Shown one piece after another: positions 1-6,280 of a stretch of 8,671 nt of DNA. Within the stretch, counting starts at the first letter, position 1. Each line of letters opens with the position of its first letter. A program made the translations under genes and the position numbers. A model generated the notes under the pieces. That model made no database searches. It saw only the letters and a program-made list of their open reading frames with translations, and was not told the DNA's origin. The stretch lies in NCBI GenBank assembly GCA_033764865.1, contig JANRIM010000121.1:1-8671 (forward strand). The letters run 5' to 3'. The DNA comes from VFBF01 sp033764865. GTDB lineage: Bacteria > Pseudomonadota > Alphaproteobacteria > Caulobacterales > Aquidulcibacteraceae.

Positions 1-1176
1 GGCGCCCTGGCCGACATCCATCCCCAGCAGCTCGCCGCGAGCGTGCTCAAGGCCCTGGCCGAGCGCAACAATCTCAAGACCGCCGAAGTCAACGACATCA
101 TCTGGGGCTGCTCCTCGCAGCGCGGCAAGCAGGGCGGCGACATGGGCCGCATGGCGGCGCTCGACGCGGGCTACGACATCAAGGCGAGCGGCGTCACGCT
201 CGACCGCTTCTGCGGCTCCGGCATCACCACCGTCAACCTCGCAGCCGCGCAGATCATGTCCGGCATGGAGGACCTTGTCATCGCAGGCGGCACCGAGATG
301 ATGAGCTACACCGCCTCGACCGCCGATCCCTCGTCGCCGCCGATGATGGACGCGGGCAACCTGCGCCTGCGCGCGCGTCACCCGCAATCGCACCAGGGCG
401 TGTGCGCGGACGCCATCGCCACGCTCGAAGGCATCTCGCGCCAGGCCACCGACGAACTCGCGCTGGAAAGCCAGCGCCGCGCGGACATCGCCATCAAGGG
501 TGGGCACTTCGACCGCAGCCTCGTGCCGGTCTACAAGGAGGATGGGACGCTCGCCCTCGACAGGGAGGAGTTTCCGCGTCCGCAGACCACGATGGAGGGC
601 CTCTCGTCGCTGAAGGCGTCGTTTGCCGCGCTGGCGGAAATTCCGCTCGACGAGAAGGGCACCACCTACGGCGGCCTCATCCGCCAAGTGTACCCGGACC
701 TCACGATCACCCACATCCACCATGCCGGCAATTCCTCGGGCGTCGTCGACGGCGCGGCGGCGGTGCTGCTGGCGTCGCCCGCCTATGCGAAGAAGAACGG
801 CCTGAAGCCGCGGGCACGAGTCGTGGCCACCGCCAACGTCGGCGACAGCCCCACCCTGATGCTCAATGCGCCGGTGCCCGCGGCTCGCAAGGTGCTCGAC
901 AAGGCGGGGCTCAAGGTGGAGGACATCGACCTCTGGGAAATCAACGAGGCGTTCGCCGTGGTCGCCGAGAAATTCATCCGGGATCTCAAGCTCGACCGCG
1001 AGAAGGTCAACGTCAACGGCGGCGCCATGGCGTTGGGCCACCCCATCGGCGCCACCGGCTCGATCCTGATCGGCACCATCCTGGACGAGCTGGAGCGGCG
1101 CGATCTCAAGCGCGGCCTCGTGACCATGTGCGCAGCGGGCGGCATGGCGCCGGCCATCATCATCGAACGGGTCTAG
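1..1176 (+). CDS. Acetyl-CoA C-acetyltransferase / 3-ketoacyl-CoA thiolase family, 5' end missing
   Basis: Thiolases join two acyl-CoA units or cleave a 3-ketoacyl-CoA with CoA in the cytoplasm, in fatty-acid oxidation, ketone metabolism or polyhydroxybutyrate synthesis. The frame is open from base 1 (GALADIHPQQLAAS...), so the true start lies upstream; the GTG at 43 is internal. 391 residues are visible, near the usual family length of about 390-400, so probably only a few dozen are missing. The nucleophilic Cys is visible residue 71 in the context DRFCGSG (codon 211-213). INEAF follows, then GHPIGATG with the catalytic His at residue 347, and the second catalytic Cys at residue 377 in CAAGG. 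All catalytic elements are intact. The substrate (acetoacetyl-CoA or longer chains) cannot be told from sequence. It may belong to an operon extending upstream. It is followed by a GC-rich hairpin and then, 93 bp on, by an unrelated salvage operon. The family call is secure and the precise reaction is not. Confidence 0.93.
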   Translation, partial: GALADIHPQQLAASVLKALAERNNLKTAEVNDIIWGCSSQRGKQGGDMGRMAALDAGYDIKASGVTLDRFCGSGITTVNLAAAQIMSGMEDLVIAGGTEMMSYTASTADPSSPPMMDAGNLRLRARHPQSHQGVCADAIATLEGISRQATDELALESQRRADIAIKGGHFDRSLVPVYKEDGTLALDREEFPRPQTTMEGLSSLKASFAALAEIPLDEKGTTYGGLIRQVYPDLTITHIHHAGNSSGVVDGAAAVLLASPAYAKKNGLKPRARVVATANVGDSPTLMLNAPVPAARKVLDKAGLKVEDIDLWEINEAFAVVAEKFIRDLKLDREKVNVNGGAMALGHPIGATGSILIGTILDELERRDLKRGLVTMCAAGGMAPAIIIERV

Positions 1177-1204
1177 CCGCGCCGGTTGGCGGCGAGGCTG
1201 GAGC

Positions 1205-1233
1205 GGGCGCGCCGTCGCCGTAGCGGCGCGCCC
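1205..1233 (+). terminator. GC-rich hairpin after the thiolase gene, possible terminator
   Basis: GGGCGCGCC (1205-1213) and its exact reverse complement GGCGCGCCC (1225-1233) are separated by an 11-nt loop, 28 bp after the thiolase stop codon. The 9-bp all-GC stem would be very stable in RNA. Only CTT follows it rather than a run of T, so it is not a textbook intrinsic terminator. It could be a weak terminator, or a structure protecting the thiolase mRNA 3' end. Its position between two unrelated transcription units supports a boundary role. Confidence 0.45.
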
Positions 1234-1234
1234 C

Positions 1235-1269
1235 TTGCCGTAAAGGCGCGAACAGTCTGAAACTGCGCC
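1235..1269 (+). promoter_or_regulatory. Possible leaderless promoter for the nucleoside hydrolase operon
   Basis: No Shine-Dalgarno sequence is visible in the 20 bases before the ATG at 1270. A TTGCCG hexamer at 1235-1240 lies exactly 35 bases upstream of the ATG, and a weak A-rich -10-like stretch (TGAAACT, 1258-1264) ends just before it. This would put transcription start at or very near the ATG, giving a leaderless message. The last eight bases before the ATG (ACTGCGCC, 1262-1269) recur before the gene at 5187. The -10 match is poor, so this is tentative. Confidence 0.22.
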
Positions 1270-2193
1270 ATGGCCTCCCGACCGATCATCATCGACTGCG
1301 ATCCCGGCGTCGACGACGCTGTTGCGCTTCTGCTCGCCTTCGCGGCGCCTGAGGCGCTCGACATTCTCGCCGTCACCACGGTGGCGGGCAACGTCAGCGC
1401 CGCGCTCACCGCGCGCAACGCGTGCGTGATCCGTGCGCTGGCGGGGCGGCCGGACGTGCCGGTGTTCGCCGGCTGCACGCGGCCGATGGTGCGCGCGCCC
1501 ATCGAGGCCGAGCACTTCCATGGCGAGACGGGGCTCGGGTCGCTCCCCTTTGACGAGCCCGCCCATGGCCCCGCGCCGGAGCATGCGGTGAACGCCATCG
1601 TGCGCCTCGTGACGGACGCGCCCGCTCCCGTGACGCTGGTCGTCACCGGGCCCTGCACCAACCTTGCGATGGCGTTCCTGATGGCGCCGGCGCTGGTGGA
1701 CCGGATCGACGAAGTCGTGATCATGGGCGGGGCGCGAAGCGAAGGCGGCAACGTCACGCCGTCGGCGGAATACAACATTTTCGCCGATCCCCACGCCGCC
1801 CACGTGGTGCTCACGATGGCGCGCGCCGTCACCGTGCTCAGCCTCGACGTCACCCATCAGATCCGCACCACCGCCGCGCGCACGGCCGCACTCGCCCGCG
1901 TCGGCGGGCCGCGCGCGCTCGCCGCTGTGTCCCTGCTCGAGTTCTCCAGCGCCGCCACCGCCGCGTATGGCCAGGGCGACGGCGCGCCCCTGCACGATCC
2001 CGCCACCATCTTCTGGCTGCTCGCGCCGCATCTCTTCGTCGCGCGGCCCTGCCGGGTGGACGTGGAGATCGCCGCCCCCCTCACGCTCGGCCACACCGCG
2101 GTGGATTTCCAGGCCAGCGGCAACGCCCGCTGGGTCACGCACGCGGACGCGGACGCGATCTTCGCGATCCTCAACGAACGGCTTGCCCCATGA
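1270..2193 (+). CDS. Inosine-uridine-preferring type nucleoside hydrolase
   Basis: This enzyme hydrolyses the N-glycosidic bond of ribonucleosides to give a free base and ribose. The 307 residues match the normal family length. The N-terminal calcium-binding Asp cluster is intact (IIIDCDPGVDD; Asp9, Asp11, Asp15 and Asp16). HFHGETGLG follows with His84, then MGGARSEGG, then AEYN at 166-169, where Asn169 is a usual ribose contact. LDVTHQ is at 192-197, and the active-site His-Asp pair is His242-Asp243 in LHDP. From memory, motif order and spacing closely follow the Crithidia fasciculata IU-nucleoside hydrolase, including both active-site histidines, which favours a broad or inosine/uridine preference over a strict pyrimidine or purine enzyme. 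No signal peptide is seen, so it should be cytoplasmic. It overlaps the following ribokinase by 4 bp, indicating a two-gene salvage operon. The ATG at 1270 puts the Asp cluster at the standard distance from the N-terminus. Exact specificity is uncertain. Confidence 0.93.
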   Translation: MASRPIIIDCDPGVDDAVALLLAFAAPEALDILAVTTVAGNVSAALTARNACVIRALAGRPDVPVFAGCTRPMVRAPIEAEHFHGETGLGSLPFDEPAHGPAPEHAVNAIVRLVTDAPAPVTLVVTGPCTNLAMAFLMAPALVDRIDEVVIMGGARSEGGNVTPSAEYNIFADPHAAHVVLTMARAVTVLSLDVTHQIRTTAARTAALARVGGPRALAAVSLLEFSSAATAAYGQGDGAPLHDPATIFWLLAPHLFVARPCRVDVEIAAPLTLGHTAVDFQASGNARWVTHADADAIFAILNERLAP

Positions 2194-3038
2194 CGCGCAT
2201 CGTCGTCGCCGGCTCGGTGAACCTTGATCTCGTCGCCGCCGGCGCGCCGCTGCCAAAGGCCGGGGAGACGGTCACGGGCGCCGTGTTCGCGCGCCACCCC
2301 GGCGGCAAGGGCGCCAACCAGGCGTTGGCCGCACGCCGGCTCGGCGCGGAGGCCGCGCTCGTGGCGCGGGTGGGGCGCGATGCGCTGGCGGACGAAGCGC
2401 TCGCGCTGCTGCGCGCGGGCGGGGTCGATCTCACTGGCGTGACTGTCGATGATGAAGTCGCCACGGGCGTGGCGCTGATCGCCGTCGACGCGCAGGGCGA
2501 GAACCAGATCACCGTGGCGCCGGGCGCCAACGCGGCGCTGACGCCGGACCGTCTCGCGCTTCCTGCGGGAGATGCGTTGATCTGCCAGCTCGAACTGCCG
2601 CCCGCCACCGTCGCGCGCGCCGCGCAGGCGTCGGAGGGGTTTTTCTGCGTCAATCTCGCGCCGGCGGCGCCGGTCGATCCGGCCGTGATCGCGCGCGCGG
2701 ACCTGATCGTCGTGAACGAGGGCGAAGCCGCCTTCTACGGCGGGACGCTCCATCAGGCGCGCGGGTTGGTGGCGGTCACGCACGGCGCACGCGGCGCCGC
2801 GCTCCTTCGCGGGGGCGTCGAGGTTGCGCGGGCGGCGCCGCCGGCGGTAACGGCGATGGACACCACAGGCGCGGGCGACGCCTTTGTGGCCGCACTCGTC
2901 GTGGCGCTGCTGGAGGGCGTGGATGAGGCTGCGGCGCTGCGCTTTGCGTGCGCGGCCGGCGCGTGCGCGGCCACCCGCGCGGGCGCGCAATCGTCGCTGC
3001 CGACACGCGCGGCCGTGGAGGCGTTGCTGGCGGGCTAG
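2190..3038 (+). CDS. rbsK: Ribokinase (PfkB family sugar kinase)
   Basis: This enzyme phosphorylates D-ribose with ATP to ribose 5-phosphate. At 282 residues it is slightly shorter than E. coli RbsK (about 309), but every family landmark is present. VVAGSVNLDLV carries the ribose-binding Asn11 and Asp13. HPGGKGANQA (37-46) is the first PfkB signature. NEGEA (176-180) supplies the NxxE magnesium and phosphate motif. DTTGAGDAF (224-232) is the second signature, with catalytic base Asp230 and the anion hole. RAGAQSSLP (263-271) is the typical C-terminal stretch. The ATG overlaps the stop of the nucleoside hydrolase (ATGA, 2190-2193) and has no clear ribosome binding site of its own, so translation is probably coupled. 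Context strongly suggests that it uses ribose released by the upstream hydrolase. Its stop codon shares a CTAG tetramer with the stop of the convergent gene. A related PfkB substrate such as another pentose is possible but less likely. Confidence 0.9.
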   Translation: MTRIVVAGSVNLDLVAAGAPLPKAGETVTGAVFARHPGGKGANQALAARRLGAEAALVARVGRDALADEALALLRAGGVDLTGVTVDDEVATGVALIAVDAQGENQITVAPGANAALTPDRLALPAGDALICQLELPPATVARAAQASEGFFCVNLAPAAPVDPAVIARADLIVVNEGEAAFYGGTLHQARGLVAVTHGARGAALLRGGVEVARAAPPAVTAMDTTGAGDAFVAALVVALLEGVDEAAALRFACAAGACAATRAGAQSSLPTRAAVEALLAG

Positions 3039-3928
3039 CGCACGGACGCGATCAGCAGGCCGCGCACAGTCGCCCACGCGGGCGTATCGGGAGCCACGAG
3101 TTCCACATGCCCCGTGGCGGGCGCCTCGATGAAGCGGACGTCGTCGCCTGCGGCGGCGGCCTTCGTCGCGTACGCCCGGCCCAGCCACGACGGGGCGATG
3201 CGGTCCTGCGCGCCGTGCACGATGCGCTGGCGCACGCCCAGGGGCAGGAGGGCGGCGGGCGATGTGTCGGCGAAGATGTCGGGACGATCCGCGGAGGCGG
3301 CGCCCGCGATCGTGATGTCGGCGCCGCATGCGGCGTCGCCGGCGGTGGCGTTCACCGCAAGGTCCGGCAGGCCGCCGATGCTGACGACGGCGTCGATCCG
3401 CAACGGGTCGGCAGTGCGCAAAGGGCTCGACGCAGGCAGTTTCGCCCGCCCGGCAAGCCACAGCGCCAGATGGCCGCCGGCGGAATGACCGACGGCGGCG
3501 ATGCGGTCAGTGCGGAGATTGTACTGCGGCGCCGCGCGGCGCAGGGCGTCGGTCGCGGCGGCGGCGTCGGCGAACGTGCCGGGGTACCCGCCACCGGGAC
3601 GGTCGACGCCACGGTACTCGATGTTCCACACAGCCAGCCCGTGCTGACGGAGATCCTCGGCGACATAGTTCATCAGCGTGCGCACGGCGATGTCGGTGCG
3701 CCAGCAACCGCCGTGCACCATCACGACGACAGGGTGCGGCCCCGCGCCCGCCGGCAGCCACAGGTCCACCACCTGCAAGGGATCGGCGCCGTAGGCGATG
3801 GTATGCGTCGCCGCCGGCGACGGGCGACCCGTGAGGTCAGGCCAGCGCATCAGCGCCGGCGGCGCCGAATCCGGCGCCGGCGCACACGCGCTCAAGGCCA
3901 GCGCGAGGGCGACGAGGAGACGGTTCAT
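3035..3928 (-). CDS. Alpha/beta hydrolase lipoprotein with HGGxW motif, esterase/formamidase-like
   Basis: This 297-residue serine hydrolase begins with a lipoprotein signal (MNRLLVALALALSAC). The lipobox LSAC places the lipid-modified Cys at residue 15, so the protein should be anchored in the cell envelope. The oxyanion motif is HGGCW (72-76), the nucleophile is Ser149 in GHSAGG (147-152), and Asp242 (AQDRI) and His274 (TGHVEL) complete a plausible catalytic triad. HGGxW is characteristic of the arylformamidase/kynurenine formamidase branch and related carboxylesterases. The start overlaps the kynureninase stop (ATGA, 3925-3928) and an AGGG sequence lies 4 bases before the ATG, so it is very probably co-transcribed and translationally coupled with kynureninase. 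A frame open further upstream to 4573 lies within kynureninase and lacks the signal peptide, so the ATG at 3928 is preferred. The substrate is unknown. A role on kynurenine-pathway esters or amides is suggested only by position and motif. Confidence 0.85.
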   Translation of the reverse strand: MNRLLVALALALSACAPAPDSAPPALMRWPDLTGRPSPAATHTIAYGADPLQVVDLWLPAGAGPHPVVVMVHGGCWRTDIAVRTLMNYVAEDLRQHGLAVWNIEYRGVDRPGGGYPGTFADAAAATDALRRAAPQYNLRTDRIAAVGHSAGGHLALWLAGRAKLPASSPLRTADPLRIDAVVSIGGLPDLAVNATAGDAACGADITIAGAASADRPDIFADTSPAALLPLGVRQRIVHGAQDRIAPSWLGRAYATKAAAAGDDVRFIEAPATGHVELVAPDTPAWATVRGLLIASVR

Positions 3929-5136
3929 GTGACCCTGGCCTTCACCTGATACGCCGGGCGCCGCCAAAGCCCTTCGTCCAGAACGCGCAGGAGGATGGCG
4001 GCGGCCTCGGCCACGTCCGTGTAGCGGGTGTAGAGCGGCGTGAACCCGAAGCGGATGAGATCGGGAGCGCGGAAGTCGCCGATCACGCCCTCGGCGATCA
4101 GCGCCTGCATCACGGCGTAGCCGTTCTCGCAGTGAAACGAGACCTGGCTGCCGCGGTGCGCGGCCGCGCGCGGGCTCGCCAGGCGAAGCTCCGGGCGCCC
4201 TCGCTCCAACGCCGCGATGAAGAGATCGCCCAGCGCCGCGGACTTCGCGGTCACGAGACCCATGTCCACATCGTCCCAAACATCGAGCGCTGCATCGAGC
4301 GCCGCGAGCCCGAGCACCGAAGGCGTGCCCACCGTCATGCGCGCGACGCCATCGGCGGGGCGGTAGTCCGGCTCGAACGCGAACGGCGCGGCGTGCCCCA
4401 TCCATCCGGAGAACACCGGCGTCACGGCGTTCTGCAGCGACGGCGCAACGTAGATGAAGGCCGGCGCGCCCGGCCCGCCGTTGAAATACTTGTATCCGCA
4501 CCCCACCGCAAAGTCCGCCCGCGCGGCGCCTACGTCCACGGCGAACGCGCCGGCGGAGTGGGCGAGGTCCCACACGGTGAGCGCGCCGCTGGCGTGCGCT
4601 TTCGCGGTGAGCGCGGCCATGTCGTGTTTGCGGCCCGTGCGGTAGTCGACCTCGGTCAACATCAGCACCGCCGTGCGGTCATCGATCGCCGCCGCAACGT
4701 CCTCCGGCGCCACGGTGCGCAGCGTCGTCCCCGTCATGGCGGCGACGCCCTGCGCGATGTAGAGGTCGGTGGGGAAGTTGCCCGTGTCGGAGAGGATGAC
4801 GCGGCGTTCCGGACGCAAGCCGAGCGCCGCCGTCAGCGCCTTCGTCACGTTGATCGAGGTGGAGTCCGCCGCCGTCACGGAGCCCGGCGGCGCGCCGATC
4901 AGGCGCCCGATGCGGTCTCCCACGCGCGCGGGCAAATCCATCCATCCGCACTCGTTCCAGCCGCGGATGAGCCGGTTGCCCCATTGCGCAGACACCACCT
5001 CCGCAACGCGCGCCCTTACGCCGTGGGGCAACGCGCCGAGGGAGTTGCCGTCGAGGTAGATGACGCCGTCTGGCAGGTGGAACGCCGCGCGCTTGCCGGC
5101 GAGCGGGTCGGCGCGGTCGAGGTCCTGTGGGGTCAT
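3925..5136 (-). CDS. kynU: Kynureninase
   Basis: This is the PLP-dependent cytoplasmic hydrolase that cleaves L-kynurenine to anthranilate and L-alanine in tryptophan catabolism. The 403 residues match the usual length of about 400-420. Hallmarks in order are DGNSLGALP (29-37), WGNRLIRGWNE (52-62), DSTSINVTKAL (91-101), FPTDLYIAQG (121-130), VWDLAHSAGA with cofactor-ring Asp190, the PLP lysine Lys216 in GYKYFNGGPG, FSGWMGH (242-248) and GTPSVL (270-275). All active-site elements appear intact. I chose the ATG at 5136 because MTPQDLDRADPLAGKR is the normal N-terminus. An in-frame ATG at 5196 would add 20 atypical residues and overlap the divergent gene at 5187. No ribosome binding site is evident close to 5136, and a TTGAAA hexamer 35 bases upstream raises the possibility of a leaderless message. 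It is followed, with a 4-bp overlap, by a lipoprotein hydrolase, and is divergent from a formamidase-like gene that would make its substrate. Confidence 0.96.
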   Translation of the reverse strand: MTPQDLDRADPLAGKRAAFHLPDGVIYLDGNSLGALPHGVRARVAEVVSAQWGNRLIRGWNECGWMDLPARVGDRIGRLIGAPPGSVTAADSTSINVTKALTAALGLRPERRVILSDTGNFPTDLYIAQGVAAMTGTTLRTVAPEDVAAAIDDRTAVLMLTEVDYRTGRKHDMAALTAKAHASGALTVWDLAHSAGAFAVDVGAARADFAVGCGYKYFNGGPGAPAFIYVAPSLQNAVTPVFSGWMGHAAPFAFEPDYRPADGVARMTVGTPSVLGLAALDAALDVWDDVDMGLVTAKSAALGDLFIAALERGRPELRLASPRAAAHRGSQVSFHCENGYAVMQALIAEGVIGDFRAPDLIRFGFTPLYTRYTDVAEAAAILLRVLDEGLWRRPAYQVKARVT

Positions 5137-5186
5137 GACCGCAGAGTGCGTTTCCCGCCGCGCCGTTTCAAGCGTAGACTGCGCCG
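5137..5186. promoter_or_regulatory. Divergent promoter region between kynureninase and the formamidase-like gene
   Basis: This 50-bp gap separates two divergent starts and must hold, or overlap, promoters for both. On the plus strand TAGACT (5175-5180) resembles a -10 box. It ends 6 bases before the ATG at 5187, with TTTCCC (5151-5156) as a possible -35. On the minus strand TTGAAA (5171 to 5166) lies 35 bases upstream of the kynureninase ATG, but its paired -10 is poor. Neither start has a Shine-Dalgarno sequence nearby, so both messages could be leaderless. The two candidate promoters overlap, so a regulator bound here could control both genes together. No clear operator palindrome was found. 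Confidence 0.35.
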
Positions 5187-6002
5187 ATGACGACATCGCC
5201 CGCGATCGACGTGGACATTGACTGGGACGACGCCTTCGCCAACGGCCCCTACATCCCGGGCGCTGCGGAGTATCCGGCGCGGTTCAAGGCAGCGGCGTCC
5301 GCGTTTCGCGCGCAGGCCGGCGGCATGCTCGATGTGCCCTACGGCCCGGATCCGCGTGAACGGATGGATCTGTTCGCCCCGGCGGCGGCGACGCGCGGCC
5401 TGTTCGTCTTCGTTCATGGCGGCTACTGGCACCTGCCGTTCGGCAAGGCGGACTGGTCCCATCTCGCCGCCGGCGCGGTGGCCAGCGGGTGGTCCGCGGC
5501 CGTGCTGGAGTATCCGTTGTGTCCGGCGGCGCGCGTGAGCGCGATCACCCGTTCCGTCGCCGCCGCGATCGCTGTGGCGGCCGCGCGCGTGGCGGGCCCC
5601 ATCGTGGTCGCGGGCCATTCCGCGGGCGGCCACCTTGCGGCGCGGATGGCGTGCGCGGACGCGCCGCTGGATCCTGCGCTGCGGGCGCGGTTGCGGCGCT
5701 GCGCGCCCATCAGCGGGGTGTTCGACCTGCGGCCGCTTCTCGCCACGCGCATGAACGCGGCGCTGGGCCTGGACGACGCCGAAGCGGCGGCCGAGAGCCC
5801 CGTGCTGCGCGCGCAGGCGACGGCGGTCGTGGCGTGGGTGGGGGAGGCGGAGCGGCCGGAGTTTCACCGGCAGGCGCGTTGCCTGACGCAGGCATGGCCG
5901 GCCGCCACGACGCACGTGGCGGCGGGTCGCCACCACTTCGATGTGATCGATCTCTTGCGCGACGCCGACGGCGCGATGCTGCGCACGATGCTGGCGGACT
6001 GA
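5187..6002 (+). CDS. Alpha/beta hydrolase, probable kynurenine formamidase (arylformamidase, AFMID type)
   Basis: The predicted reaction is hydrolysis of N-formyl-L-kynurenine to L-kynurenine and formate, the step before kynureninase. The 271-residue protein has no signal peptide. YGPDPRERMDLFAP (52-65) is the usual entry to this hydrolase branch. The oxyanion motif is HGGYW (77-81), the signature of eukaryotic-type kynurenine formamidases. The nucleophile is Ser145 in GHSAGG (143-148) and the His is in GRHHFDVID (probably His250). The acid position is uncertain: the region VGEAERPEFHRQ offers Glu220 or Glu222 rather than the Asp of classical triads. This type is unrelated to the metal-dependent KynB formamidase of many bacteria. 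The start is the first ATG of the frame, gives a normal N-terminus and has no Shine-Dalgarno sequence. The gene is divergent from kynU, which strengthens the assignment. A general carboxylesterase of the same branch is the alternative. Confidence 0.8.
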   Translation: MTTSPAIDVDIDWDDAFANGPYIPGAAEYPARFKAAASAFRAQAGGMLDVPYGPDPRERMDLFAPAAATRGLFVFVHGGYWHLPFGKADWSHLAAGAVASGWSAAVLEYPLCPAARVSAITRSVAAAIAVAAARVAGPIVVAGHSAGGHLAARMACADAPLDPALRARLRRCAPISGVFDLRPLLATRMNAALGLDDAEAAAESPVLRAQATAVVAWVGEAERPEFHRQARCLTQAWPAATTHVAAGRHHFDVIDLLRDADGAMLRTMLAD

Positions 6003-6013
6003 GCGCGGCTCAG
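5999..6013. repeat. Hairpin spanning two convergent stop codons
   Basis: CTGAGC (5999-6004) and GCTCAG (6008-6013) form a perfect 6-bp inverted repeat with a GCG loop, extendable by two GC pairs beyond one mismatch. Each arm contains a stop codon: TGA of the formamidase-like gene at 6000-6002, and the complement of TGA of the RAM-domain gene at 6010-6012. It could act as a small bidirectional 3'-end structure. No T-run flanks it, so intrinsic termination is doubtful. Confidence 0.4.
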
Positions 6014-6279
6014 GCCTCGCCGACGATGCCCTTGTCCTTAGAGAAGGCGTTGAAGCAGATGAAGGTGTTGGTGTCGACGATGCCGTCGATGGCGTGCACA
6101 CGCTCGTTCACGAACCGCCCGATGTCCTCGCCCGGGTCGAGATTGAACTGGGCGATGAGATCGTACTGTCCCGAAATGGAATAGACGAACCCCGCGCTCT
6201 CCACGCGGTCCGCGATTTCCTCGGCCACCGTGTAGGCGGCGCCGAGGCGGCACTTGATCATCACGAGAATGCGGCGCAT
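6010..6279 (-). CDS. Stand-alone Lrp/AsnC ligand-binding (RAM) domain protein
   Basis: This 89-residue protein consists only of the C-terminal effector domain of Lrp/AsnC regulators, with no helix-turn-helix. The pattern fits the beta-alpha-beta-beta-alpha-beta fold: strand LVMIKCRL (5-12), helix about 16-29, strand VYSISGQYDLIAQF (32-45) with the family's G-x-Y/F-D core, helix EDIGRFVNERVHAI (51-64) and strand VDTNTFICFNAF (68-79). Such domains bind amino acids or related ligands at dimer interfaces and assemble into octamers or decamers. Short versions are common in Alphaproteobacteria, but their role is poorly known. Without a DNA-binding part it cannot be a classical regulator, but it could co-assemble with full-length Lrp proteins or act as a small-molecule sensor. 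It begins 24 bp after the pectate lyase stop, and its GAGGG ribosome binding site lies inside a hairpin. It ends 7 bp from the stop of the convergent formamidase-like gene. Confidence 0.9.
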   Translation of the reverse strand: MRRILVMIKCRLGAAYTVAEEIADRVESAGFVYSISGQYDLIAQFNLDPGEDIGRFVNERVHAIDGIVDTNTFICFNAFSKDKGIVGEA

Positions 6280-6280
6280 C

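Noticed and set aside
2140..2160. Three tandem copies of a GCGGAC-like hexamer
   Set aside because: It lies inside the nucleoside hydrolase coding sequence, encodes Ala-Asp repeats, and is short enough to arise by chance in GC-rich codons.
1857..3461. 534-residue minus-strand frame across nucleoside hydrolase and ribokinase
   Set aside because: It is Arg/Ala-rich throughout and crosses two verified genes and the convergent junction, with no domain. It is a GC-driven shadow.
2948..3949. 333-residue plus-strand frame opposite the lipoprotein hydrolase
   Set aside because: It is dominated by Arg and Gly, has no motifs, and is antisense to a gene with an intact lipobox and catalytic triad.
3929..4573. 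Upstream extension of the lipoprotein hydrolase frame
   Set aside because: It lies wholly within kynureninase in another frame, is Arg/Gly-rich, and would bury the lipoprotein signal in the middle of the protein.
4132..5190. 352-residue plus-strand frame opposite kynureninase
   Set aside because: It has extreme Arg/His content and lies antisense to an intact kynureninase. It is not a plausible protein.
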